From positions 26,058,499-26,122,498 of the forward strand of contig CM063107.1 in the NCBI GenBank assembly GCA_031841125.1: 64,000 nt of DNA. The letters are read 5' to 3'. Below the pieces are notes generated by a model. The model saw nothing but the letters and a program-made list of their open reading frames with translations. It did no database searches and had not been told where the DNA came from. The number at the start of each line of letters is the position of its first letter. The stretch's first letter is position 1. Positions 38,201 through 50,800 of this stretch are shown piece after piece. The position numbers and the translations under genes are program-made. The DNA is from Acanthococcus lagerstroemiae (lineage: Eukaryota; Arthropoda; Insecta; Hemiptera; Eriococcidae).

Positions 38201-41200
38201 CTGCTCTAAATTTCTTGTCGAAGTGATTTCTTGCAATTTTTTGTATCTGTCTTAGAATCTCCAGAAACTGGCCTAGGGGTGTTCGAATATGGCCGGGTGT
38301 AATTCGGCTACAGCCTGAAGGCGATGTACTGAGGAATAGTGATTGTGTTGATAGTTTCAGAAATGATGACACCGTGACGTCACAGCCAAACCACTTGATA
38401 GGAAGTTTAAGCTAGAAGTACATAATAGTATATAGAGGAATACCGTCTCAATGCATTTTTCTCGAAAATCGTGAGTTAAAATGAAAATATCCTCAGGACA
38501 TCATTTGTAGCATTTTAAATCTTCTTTAATATGACACCAACCGCAACGAAGTCCGATTAGAACTTTTTTTTGCGTGTATTCTTACGTAGTTACAACTAAC
38601 TTCAATATCGGTGACGTCATTTCTGAAACGATCAGTAGTGCTTGTGACTAATAGACGACTATGATAGCAACATGTAACACGACTATGATTTCCAAAAAAA
38701 TTGGTTGTGTACAGTTTTCATTTGTAGCCCTCCCCTTCCGGCATTCTACATGTCGAAGCCTTCCCCACCTTATGTACCACAATCTGCGAGCATGAAATCC
38801 ATATTGAAATTAAATTCAGCAACCCAGAAATATTTGTGAAATTATATCAGTGGCACATTTGACCTTCATACAGTCCCATCCCAGAGTATCTCAATTCTCT
38901 GGTTCAGGTGAAATTAATGCGGAAATTGGATTCAGTGACTCTGAAGTCCTATGAAACAGTATTTATATTGCATTTAATGATGAATTTACCCTCCCCCTTC
39001 ACCCAGTCTCTGGGATACCACATCCTTCTATAAGAAATTTTACTGATATTAAAATCAAATTTGGCAATGCGAATTATCTTTGAAACGATATATTCTATCT
39101 ATATATTTAAAATATGTTTGAAAAACTGGGTTCTATGAAATTCAACACCTATATCTCAGGCCCTAATTATCGCACAATGCTGGTTAAGGTCTTAAAACAC
39201 TCAGTGAATCAAGCTCCTTATGAATCTTTTTTGATCCCACAAATCCGTTTAGTCTGAGGAGAGTTATGAGGTAACAACCAACTCAACCTCACTACTCACA
39301 CGCATTTCTTCCACTCATTTGTCCATTACTCACGAACTACTTGACCTACAAAGTTCATCTGAGTCTAAGTGCACTCAGTGAAGCAACATCTTTCATATGA
39401 TTTTTTAATCACTCAAATCTGTTCAGTCTGAGGAGAGTGATGCGGTAACAACCAACTCAACCTCACTACTCGCGCGCACGCATTTCTTCTACTCCAGATG
39501 CAGGAGAAAAACAATTCTCAGAATTCTTGCTGCAGATTGGTAATGGTACTTTCCCTCATTCTGGCTCTGAAAATGGGGGCATTATAGAATTACCTGCAAG
39601 CATAATTTCTCAGGACATTATAAGAAATGTCTATGATGAAAAGTTTGACACTCCAGAGGATGTCCTAAAATTTTCTAATGTTGCAATTCTGGCACCAAAG
39701 AATGATCGTTGTCAGAAGATCAACAACAAGATTTTGGACTTGATTCCTGGAGAAGCCAAAACCTACACAAGCGTGAATAGACTGATCAGTGAAAATGACA
39801 GTGAAATCCTGCAATTCCCTGTTGAATTTCTGGATAGTCTGGAGTTGACAGGTTTACCACCAAATAAATTACACTTAGTTGGTGCGATTGTTATGTTACT
39901 ACGTAATATGAATGTGGCGCTTGGACTGCTGAATGGGACACGACTAATTGTGAGAAACATCTACACGAATGCACTGGATCTAGAAATAATAACTGGGGTG
40001 GAGTGCGGTCGAAGGATATTACTCCCAAGAGTGAACCTGTCGCCAGCGGATTCCACCTTGCCTTTTTTATTCAAAAGGAGACAATTTCCAATAAAGTTAG
40101 CCTTTTGTATGACGATCAACAAGGCCCAGGGACAGACGCTGGAGAAGGTTGGGATATATCTACCCGAGTATGTCTTCAGTCATGGACAGTTATACGTAGC
40201 TCTGTCGCGGACAACTTCGTTTAATAATTTAGAAATGCAATTACAACCTGGAAGCTATACAACTGCAAATGTGGTGTGGAAGGAGGTCCTATAATATGAT
40301 AACTATAAATTTTTGTAATTTTTTTTTTTAAATATATAGAATAGAGATATGTGGTGCGCTGCTGGTCCATGTTGTATTTCATGAAAAATTTCACACTCTC
40401 TCCTACGTGCCGCTGTTTGCCAATTATCAGAAATGAGTTCAGCAACCCTTGAAATCCCTAAAACATTGTCCATATTGCATGTCATGAAAAATTTGAGTTC
40501 CGTCCTCTCCCACGTGTCACAGTTTTGAATCTACAGCCAAACTATCGCCGACATCGAATTCGCTGATCTTAAAACCTCCACAGCCGGTTTTTCGATTCGG
40601 TGATTTGGTGTGGTAGGACGTATGGCGATGCACGCATACCGAAGTGGCCCCTGAGACACCGCACCCCCAGCACCGGAAACTACCCTTTCGGGCATCGCAT
40701 CAGTGCCGTTCGGTGATTTGAGTTAATCGAAGGTGTAAAAAAGTTATAGTAAAAAAGAAAAACACCGTCACTATTTATGATGCCAAGAAAAACAGAAGAA
40801 CAGAAATTTCAAAATCTGGTATCTCATAGGAGGGAAGACAGGGAGAAAAATTTTCACAGTTGCGTAGAAAGAGAAATGTAAATATAGGTCCGGGAGAGAT
40901 TTGTACCTTGTGCCACAATCTACGAGTGAGGGTGAAGTCCATATTGGTATTGAATTCAGCTACTCAGAAAAATTTATTAAATGATATCAATATTATATTT
41001 GATGGCCCATTTGACCCTCATATCCTTTGTTATCCTAGAGTACAACAGTTTTCTATTATATTTGATGGCGGCCCATTTGACCCTCATATCCTTTGTTATC
41101 CTAGAGTACAACAGTTTTCATGTTCAGGTAAAATTATTTTGGAAATCGGAATCAGTGATCCTGAAAACCTATGAAACGATATTTACCTATATTGCATTTA

Positions 41201-44200
41201 CTCTCCCCTCACCCTTTCCTAGTCTCCTAGATGCCACAACCTTTATAGCAGGGTTTTACTGATGTTAAAATTGAATTTAACAGCCCAAATAACCTTTGAA
41301 ACGATATCCATGTTGTATTTCATGAAAAATTTTAGTCCACACCCTCTCTCATGTGCCACAATTTTGAATTTACAGCCAAACGATCACGGACGTCGAATTT
41401 GGCAACCTTGAAATCTCCATAACTGGTATTTAGATTTGGTAATTCGAGCCAATTAAATATGTAAAAAGTTGTTGTTATAAAAAGCGTCATTATTTATGAT
41501 GCTAAGAAAAGCAGAAAAATACGAATTTCAAAATCTGGTATCTCAAGGGAGGGGGAGACAGGAAGAAAAAATTCTACAGCTCTGTAGTTAGGGTTGTATA
41601 GAAATTGGTCCGGGAGAGATTTGTACCCTTTCGGTTCTCTAAAATCGATGAGACCACAAAAATTTCAAGAATCCTGTTTTTTCTCATCAAGCCTGTGTTG
41701 AAAGTGTTGCATTATATCGGCTTATTTATGACTCCCCCTTCCCTGTTTAAGGAAGTTCTAAGAGTGATACAAAAAAATCGCGAAATACCATTTTAATGTA
41801 AATTTAGGGTAGGTAAATTGTACTGTTTAAACTTGCAGTAGAACTTACAGTTAAGAAGTTATTGAGGAAAAACTAAGGAAGAAAACACGTATGATATCCG
41901 GAAGGGGCTCGACTTGATGGCTAAAGTTGGCTACATTTCTTAAAATATTCCTTAGGGGGGTTTTAACTACAAATGTGTCAAGTGACATCTTTGCATCAAG
42001 AAATACAGGGTATTATGCAGCTAGCATCCCGACTGTTGGAGAAATCCTAGACCTGCCTTTGTTCTCGAGGTATCCAGTTTGAACAGTGAAAGTGTGAGAC
42101 TGTATTTTCAAATGGGTATCTCGGCGTAATAAAATTTTCTTAATTAATGAATAAGGTAAAATCAAAGCGCTGTAAGCTGGATTCTACGATGACTCGGTTC
42201 TAAAACAGAAGTTTTAGGAAATGTTTACTCATACATGCAGAATATGGTCATCGATACGAAAAATTGTATGCACGTGAATGCAGATTTATGAGTCATTTTA
42301 GAATAGGTATAGCTAATGGACCATGTAAACGCACGAACCTATATACCTACTCGTTCATTAACCATTCTTCTCTAAAATAGGTTAAACTACCAACCATAAT
42401 TTAATAATAACTTCGTATGCAGCTAAATTTCTCAACGTTAAGAAAAAAATGAATACTTGAAGAGAAAATCGCGATCAGCTTGTACGTATGGCAAGTGGCA
42501 ACCTCCTGTCGAGATTTTACTTTTTGAATGATGAAATTAGGAGGTATTGCCGAATTACTTTCAATACAAGCACTTAACGAAAACAAATTTTACGATGGCG
42601 ACCCCGATTAATGATATACTTTTCCATTCTCGCGTGTATGTGTTCGTATATTTCAGCTGTTGTCGTTTATCAGTTATGAAAATGTGGGACAATTGGTCTA
42701 TAACATACGGGGCACAATAATTCACGTTAAGATATATTTTAAAAATCGTCGAGTGTATGTTGATGACGGACGTTCATCAATGAAGCAGACGTACGAAGTA
42801 GTCGAATTGATTTTCTTTTCACGTCTCAACTCAAATTGAAAATGGAAGGCTTACTCGTGAAGTACTGTGTATCGCATTCTAATTTTTGCCCTCAACCCGA
42901 GCCCTGGAATCCGCCCTTTCGAGCATTACCTCAGTGACGTCGGGGAGACTGTTATGACTCTCTTAGCCCTCTTCTCTTCTTGCCGAAAACCCGGCCTAGG
43001 TCGAAAATGTAGCGAGTTGCTACGTGGGCTCGAACTCGGGACCTCCGGATTCCGAGGCTAGCGCGCTATCCACTCGGCCAACCAGACCCCACTGTTGCTA
43101 ACTATTGTAATTTATTATTGTTAAATATGGATTTTGAGGCCTCGTACGGAAGCAGATACAAAATGTGATTCAATATTCGCCATCGACGACTCAAAGAATT
43201 AAAGAATCCCAATTTCCGTATTTAATTCGATTAGAAAGAAGTTAATATTACTTGCATAAATTAGGTCACTTAATCCTGTGAGCGCGGAAAATTTTTCGAT
43301 TTTTTTTTTTTCCAAATTTGCTATTTTGGTTGTGACAATATGAATTAGCACGAACGTCTTCCTTCCTCTTAGTACAGTCGAATCAGCCCTTTTACAAAGG
43401 TGTACATGAACAAATCTGTTATATAGGATTTTTTTCACACAGTTGTTCAGACTTGCTCTCTAGACAACATACTAAAAGTCTCCAACCAAAATTGAATTTT
43501 TGACGATAGGTGGATGAATAATTAATATTATTTAAAAATGTTCTTGACTCGATTTCCTACTGAAAAATTCTCTACAATTTTTTCGTATCTGCCCCAAAAA
43601 TTGCCGTAATAGGGGGTTGAAAATGAAGCCTTACTTTACAATGCATTATCGCTGGCCTTGTGGGGGGGGGGCACAGTTTCTAACGTTTCTTCAACCCCAT
43701 TGACTTGAGCAAACAGAAGAGCCCACGACCCGTTTCTCTGAATCACCGTCTAACCATCCCCGGAATTTTTGCCCCCTCCTGTTGTACCGCACTTTGAAAA
43801 TTGTGTTTCTCCGTGTTTTCAGTATCACAATGGTTTTTATTTAGCAAACTTTCGTTAGTACGAATCATCGAATAGGTTCCGATTGAGCGAGTCTCAGGAT
43901 CCCAGACTTCGATTATGATATCGATTTGGTGTTAATTCGAAATTGTGATCGGGGGGTGGGGGTGAAGGCTATAAAGTTAAATATATTACAATGTGATTGT
44001 CATTTCATAGGTTTATAGAGAGTTACTAAACACATTTCTGATAACTATTTGCCTTAATTCGAAAATGGCGGCACCTAGAGAGAAAGCGAGATTTCAGCTT
44101 GAGGATATTGATGAATGCAATATGGATATCGATTCATGGGTTCGTTAGTTGTTGAATTCATTTCTGCTAATTATTTGCTCTCAACATGCAAATAGGGGAA

Positions 44201-44829
44201 CCTGGGGGAAAAGTTGGGGAATTGCTATAGTTTTGATCAAAATCAGGGAACGTCTTCAGAATAATGAGATTTGAAGAATATACACTATCTTCCGAGAATA
44301 AATGTCAGCGTAAAACGTAATGATGTATTTCTTTCACAAAGTATTCTAAGAGCTGTGTACTATACTATAGCTGAAGAAACTTCAGGGAAAATTTGGAAAA
44401 TTAGTTTAGAAAACTGGGAAACGTCAGAAAAAATCATTCTTTAAAAAAAATAGCTACTCTATACTAAAATGATCTCATCTATCAAGATGACTTCATTAGC
44501 TACCAAAATAATCTGCAGTGAGTACTTATTAAAATTATCCGTAAAATGATTGTGATCTACAGCGAGTCATGAACCACCAAAATTAGATACAGGATGATAT
44601 CTCATGATTTGTTAAGATGATCAGTTGAACTACAAAGATGATCTGATAATCTATTAACATGATGCAATGATCTACCGACATGATCTCATGATCTAGAGGT
44701 CCTGTCAATCCCTAAAAGGTCCCTCCCCTCCAAACAAAAATTAATTATAATTTTTTTGCAGTCGGACACTATTATCTTATCTTTTTTTTCTCTCTCTCTC
44801 TCGCTCACTCTCACTCACTCACTCACTCA

Positions 44830-44861
<32 letters not shown>

Positions 44862-47800
44862 TCAATTCCGAACATGAAGGGATAAAATTAAAAAAAAAGA
44901 TTTCAATTTCAATTATTTGATTTTTACAGATAAAACTTGGAAGTCTTCCAAGTGTGAAATTTGGATTTTGGGGCTCAAATTGGGAGTGAATCAAAATCAG
45001 CAACCTGAGAACTTTCTCCTTCGGTATACTGTCCCATCTATCTTTATGTTTCTATGTCTTATCTGTAATGAAGGAGAAAGTTGTTGATTTGCCTCTGCAA
45101 TTTTTGGATTTTTTCTTTATGCCTTATCAGCAATATTTACAAGGTCTGTTTTATGTCTTATCAGATCAGTATGGAAGGAGAATTTCAGGCTGTTTTCTTC
45201 GTCTGATCAGTAGGAAAGAAGGAGGTAGCCATCAATAATTTTATATTGGTTAGGCTATCTTAAATCTAATATGTATGTGGAAGTCGTTATGTTTTATCAG
45301 CATGGAAAGAGAATTTCAGGCTATTTTAATGCTTTGATCAGTAGGCGAGAAGTAGGTAACCATCGATAATATTTATATCCGCTGGGCTACAAGTATCATG
45401 TTGCCGTTGTTATGTCTTGTCATATGTATAGGTAAGTCTCATGTCTGTTGTTATGTCTATCAGTACGGAAGGAGAATTTCAGGCTGTTTTATAGCCTGAT
45501 CAGTAAGATTGAAAACGGTAGCCATCAATAATATTTATATTTGTTAGGCCACAAGTATAATGTATGTTGCTGTTGTTATGTCTTTTCATGAATATATGAG
45601 GAGTTATCTGTCAAAAGGGCGTCCGTTCAATGAATTTCTTATGGAACGGACGCCCTTTTGACAGATAACTCCTCATAGGTATTGGTATGTCTTGTCATCA
45701 CTATACATATGTACAGGCAAGTCTCATGTCTGTCCTTAGGTCTTATCAGTATGGAAGGAGAATTTCAGACTGTTTTAATGTCTGATCAGTAGGATAGAAA
45801 AAGGTAGCCATCAATAATATTTATATTTGTTAGGCCACAAGTATAATGTATGTTGCCGTTGTTATGTCTTTTCATGAATATATGTATAGGTAAGTCTTGT
45901 CATCAATATATGTACAGGCAAGTCTTATGTCTGTTGTTATGTCTGATGAGTAGGATAGAAGAAGGTAGCCATCAATAATATTTATATTTGTTAGGCCACA
46001 AGTATAATGTATGTTGCCGTTGTTATGTCTTTTCATGAATATATGTATAGGTAAGTCTTGTCATCAATATATGTACAGGCAAGTCTTATGTCTGTTGTTA
46101 TGTCTGATCAGTAGGATAGAAGAAGGTAGCCATGAATAATATTTATATCCGTTAGGCTACAAGTATCATGTATGTTGCCGTTGTTATGTCTTTTCATGAA
46201 TATATGTATAGGTAAGTCTTGTCATCAATATATGAGGAGTTATCTGTCAAAAGGGCGTCCGTTCCATAAGAAATACATTGAACGGACGCCCTTTTGACAG
46301 ATAACTCCTCATATGTACAGGCAAGTCTCATGTCTATCGTTATGTCTGTCAGTATGGAAGGAGAATTTCAGGCTGTTTTAATATCTGATCAGTGGGATAG
46401 AAAACGGTAGCCATCAATAATATTTATATCCATTAGGCTACATGTATTATGTATGTTGCCGTTGTTATGTCTTTTCATGAATATATGTATAGGCAAGTCT
46501 TGTCATCACTATGTGTACAGGCAAGTCTCATGTTTGTCGTTATGTCTTGTATACAAGTCTCATGTCTATCTTTATGTCTTATCAGTATGGAAGAATTTCT
46601 GCGCTGTTTTAATGTTTCATCAATACGAAAGGAGGAGGTAGCCATCAGTAATATTCATGTCGGCACAGTATCATGTCTATCTTACATCTGTCTCTATTCT
46701 GAATTCGTTATGTCTTATCAGCAATGTGTAGACAAGTCTCGTGTCTGTCTTTATGTCATATCAGTAGTAAAAAGTAGCTGTCCTGTACTTGAAATGTTTT
46801 CGATTTTTCTGATAGGCAATTTCCCTGCCTTTTTTCTCACGGTGATGGCGGAGGCGGATATTATTTCTTTCAGTATACAGGGAAATAGTATAGATTTAGA
46901 ATTTTTCAACCCTCGTTCGACTGGATAAGCTAGAGACTTGAAATGACCGCGAAGAGTGTACCTGTTCGTATTAAGCAAAGTGCAAAAGTCGCACCAGTTT
47001 CAACTCGTGCCGAGCATGTGCACGCCTAATTAAAACGAATTCTTTGCTTAATTTTCTTAATTGCCTTCATTAAATACCGCTTTACCGGTTCACCAGTACG
47101 ATTATACATTTTGCGCATATATTCGGAGTGACTACGAGTATCTGCCTGATAAGGTGATTCGAATATACGGTACATCCGAACAAATCGATTGATGTAATCT
47201 CCTGGCAGGATTGTTAGTCGCGTTCTTTCGCAGTCCTGCCAGTTGGTTTTTACCGCGAAATTGTATTTTACGATTGCAGTCCACAAGTCCACAATATAAA
47301 TGCGAACCGTGCGGGGTTCTTTTAAATTGACGCAGTCTGGAAAAACAAAAGTTAATTAGAATGTATGAAAATGACTGGCGTATAATTGGGCACGCTCACT
47401 CGAGTTCTCGGGGGATCATCTTACCTGCCGCAAGAAAATATTCGCATGACCTTTGCGTAATTAAGCGCTGATGTTGACTGTCATCGATTAATTACATAGA
47501 CATGGAAAAAGAAGAATTACTCCTGTTCGAGTGTTAGTGTAAAGTCTGAGATTGTTGTAGCTCCGAATTCGACGTAAATAAATGTCGACCTATCATTGTG
47601 TGTGCGCCTGAGTGCGGGTTCAATGTATTTTGAAACTTAGTACAGTTTCGAGTTTGCCTTCTTAGAGATAGTCGTATTTTACTTGCGCAAATTAACTGTG
47701 TTTTTCTTTGGTGTTCACAGACATGGGTCGTTCGGCGATAGCTCTGTTCATTGTGTCATTTTTTGTTATATTCGTAGCTTTCTGGACCGGAGTCGCCGGT

Positions 47801-50800
47801 TGCTGGAGAAGATCTCCCGGAAATATCACAGCTACGGCTATCCTAATTTTACTTTCATGTACGTATACGCATTTTGATCTCGTCGTTCAAACCTTTACGC
47901 GATTTTGTCTTTTTTTTTTTTTTTTTTTCAAATTTAAGTCGCTGTGTAGATAAGTGGTAACGTGCCCGCTTTACAATTCTTGCATTTCGGGATCGAGTCC
48001 AACCAACGCCGGAAAACTAGTGATATTCGAATACTCCCTCTAAAATTTAGCGAACACAGCGACTACAGTATCACCCGAGGTGGAAAACATAGCGCGTCCT
48101 GTAACCCCCACCAATTCATACGAGTAAGGCATTACAATCGCAGGGCGTGTTACCACCAGATCAGAAAGATTACTACTGTACCCGTGCACGCCGTAGACAG
48201 CTTACTCAACGTCGTGAAACACTTAGCTAGTAAGCGAATTGCGGCTGTCCACTCTTCGGCCCTTAGAAGGGAAACTCTAGCGCAACAAAACCGTGGGGAA
48301 AGCAACGGCAAACTACCACGACTAACTTGCCCAGGGCAGTCGCCCATCAGAAACCGCGACCGCCAGCGTCCGGTATCAGATGTGGCGCCTGAAAAAACAA
48401 AAACAAAAAATGAAGTGCGGTCCTTGGTCTTGTATTGTAAACGAAACCGAAGTTGACTAACGGATTCGGGTGTGTCACAGGTTTACTTAGCGCTGGTGCC
48501 ATGGGATTCTGGCATGGAGTCGAGTACTATGAAAAGGAGCGGAGAATTGGCGAAGAATTCTATCAAGAATGGCAACAAGTAAGTAGATGTTTCCGAAATA
48601 ATAGACGGATTTGGGGAGCCTGGGAAGTAGCAGCTCTGCAGAGAGAGTCAAGTCTGCTTTGGCAAGGGTCTTCGGACAGCAGAAATTTAAGGGCCTCGCC
48701 AAGGTCGTATTGTCAGACTTGTATAGAAAATCAGTTCAGTGACTTTGATAATCAACTGTTAAAGAGAGTGCCGGTAGCTGAAATCAGATCTGTAGAGAAT
48801 ATCTGTAAAAAAAATCTTTTTGGCATTTTCATGTCTTTACTTCGGCACACATACCGGGAAAACGTTACTTTTACGCGTTACATTTGAGGAGGAATGAAAT
48901 AATGATTACTATGGAAATTTATTTTGACATTTTCTTGTCTTAACTTGGGCACATTCCAGCCATGGATATAACACAAACGAGAAAAACGTTACAGTTGAGG
49001 AGGAACAAAACGGAGTAACGAAAAGGAATTATCATCTCCATTGAAATTTATTTTGACATTTTTAAATCTTTACTTTGGCACACAATGGAAAAGAGCGTTA
49101 CTTTGGTGCGTGACGACAAGAGTGTTACAAAAAATGATAATAATAAAACTACTGACTGATGACTAACTGGGCTGACGAACTGGACTAGACTGGAACGGAC
49201 TGAACTGACTGACTCAACACTTCATTCGCCTGCGAGTACCAGTGTACCACATTCCTTGTATCAGCCTGTATTCCCTTATTCCCTTGCGAGCATCACGTTC
49301 CTTGTACCAGCCTGCAAACACTACGCTCTGCTGGTGCATCATCTTGCAGACGAGTCTGCAACCACGGGAGAGCATTTTCATGTCTGCCTCGCAGACTGCG
49401 CCGACATGAGAATGTCATTGTCCAGCGAACGTAGCGTCCAAAAAGCAAGCGCGCCAAAAAACATGGAGCCCAACGTGCTCTGCGGAGCGTAGCGGATGAC
49501 GACATCCTCATATCGGCGCAGTCCGCGAAGCAGTCATGAAAATGCTCTCCCGTGGTTGCAGACTCGTCTACAAGATGATGCACTAGCAAAGCGTAGTGCT
49601 CGCAGGCTGGTACAAGGAACGTGATGCTCACAAGGGAATAGTGGCTGATACAAGGAGCGTGGTACTCGCAGGCAAATGAAGTGTTGAGTCCGTCAGTCAA
49701 TCAGTCAGTCCAGTCAAGTCATTCCTGTCAATTATGTCTTTCCTTTGGCACACAATGGGAAAAGGCGTTACTCTGGAGCTTGACAAAAATTGCGTTACGG
49801 GCTGGCTGGCTGGCTTTTCTCTTGATTTTCTGTTTTGCTGCGAAAGCTTACACTCGTGCATTACATCAGTTGAATGTGGGTACGAGCTTGGTTCTTGAGT
49901 TGAGTTTCTCAGGAACTCTTGACTTGGTGACTATCCCTCTCCGATGTAGGACAGGTGCGCAAGATTTGACCACTTTGACAATTAATGCTTGTCTGAAGAG
50001 GACAGATAAACTAATAGGGCATAGTTTGAGGCACCTAGGAATAATATATCACTTCTGCTAGAAGGAAGAGTGGAGAGAAAGCATTGGGTAGGTCGGCAAA
50101 GATTCTAGTATGTTCAGCAGATAATCAAGGATGTCAAGTAAGTGTTATTACGAAATGAAAGAACTTGCACAGATAGAGAGAAATGGAGAGCTGCATCAAA
50201 GCGGTCGTAAGACTGATAGCCTTATCATCATCATCATAAAATTAACAGTTGTTATACTCATTTCATAAAGAATAATTTCGTTAAATCCATTTGGAGGAAA
50301 AAAAACACAAAAAAAAAAACAAACAGAAATCGATCGAAAAAAGGTTGGTTTCAAAACTTACACTTGCCATTCTAAATTGTGATTACTGGAGCTACTATTC
50401 GGGTTGGGATCGAATATCGAAATTTTCATTAGGTTGATCTTCTTTACTACCAACTTTACTGTTCTATTTGTATTTTTTTCTCAAAATATCGTGGCAAAGT
50501 GGGCGAGTGTTACTTTGGCCTCCAAACTAGGGATGCTTAGTTTTTTGGAAAAGCTAAAAGCTTGGCTAAAAAGCTAAGCAAAATTATAGCTACGGCTAAC
50601 GAGTAACGACTATTATGGTCTGAATGGCTAGCTAATGGCTGGCTAACGGTTGAAAAAAAAAATCAGGAGGAAATCATGAGGGCCGGCAACTATTGTGTAT
50701 GGTAGCGAATGTTGTGCACACATCATACGAGTGAAGACGTACTCCGTTTTGGCCCACACCGCAACAATGAATAGGGCTGCCAGAAATATGCTTAAAAAAT

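Larger units (their letters stand above)
45020..46760 (+). repeat. Satellite of about 161-bp units
   Basis: The marker TTCATGAATATATG recurs at 45871, 46032 and 46193 (period 161), and at 45585 and 46474 in longer variant units. Units share GGTAGCCATCAATAATATTT and TTAGGCCACAAGTATAATG. The edges are degenerate. Two hairpin elements are inserted. Confidence 0.85.

Noticed and set aside
43010..43085. tRNA gene on the minus strand
   Set aside because: Same reasons; the sequence continues into a SINE body.
45020..46760. CRISPR-like spaced repeats
   Set aside because: Units are contiguous 161-bp satellite repeats in a eukaryotic intron; no cas genes.
46449..46928. 159-codon plus-strand frame
   Set aside because: Most of it is the 161-bp satellite read in one frame.
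49256..49700. Similar protein-like frames on both strands
   Set aside because: They are mirror images produced by the foldback arms.
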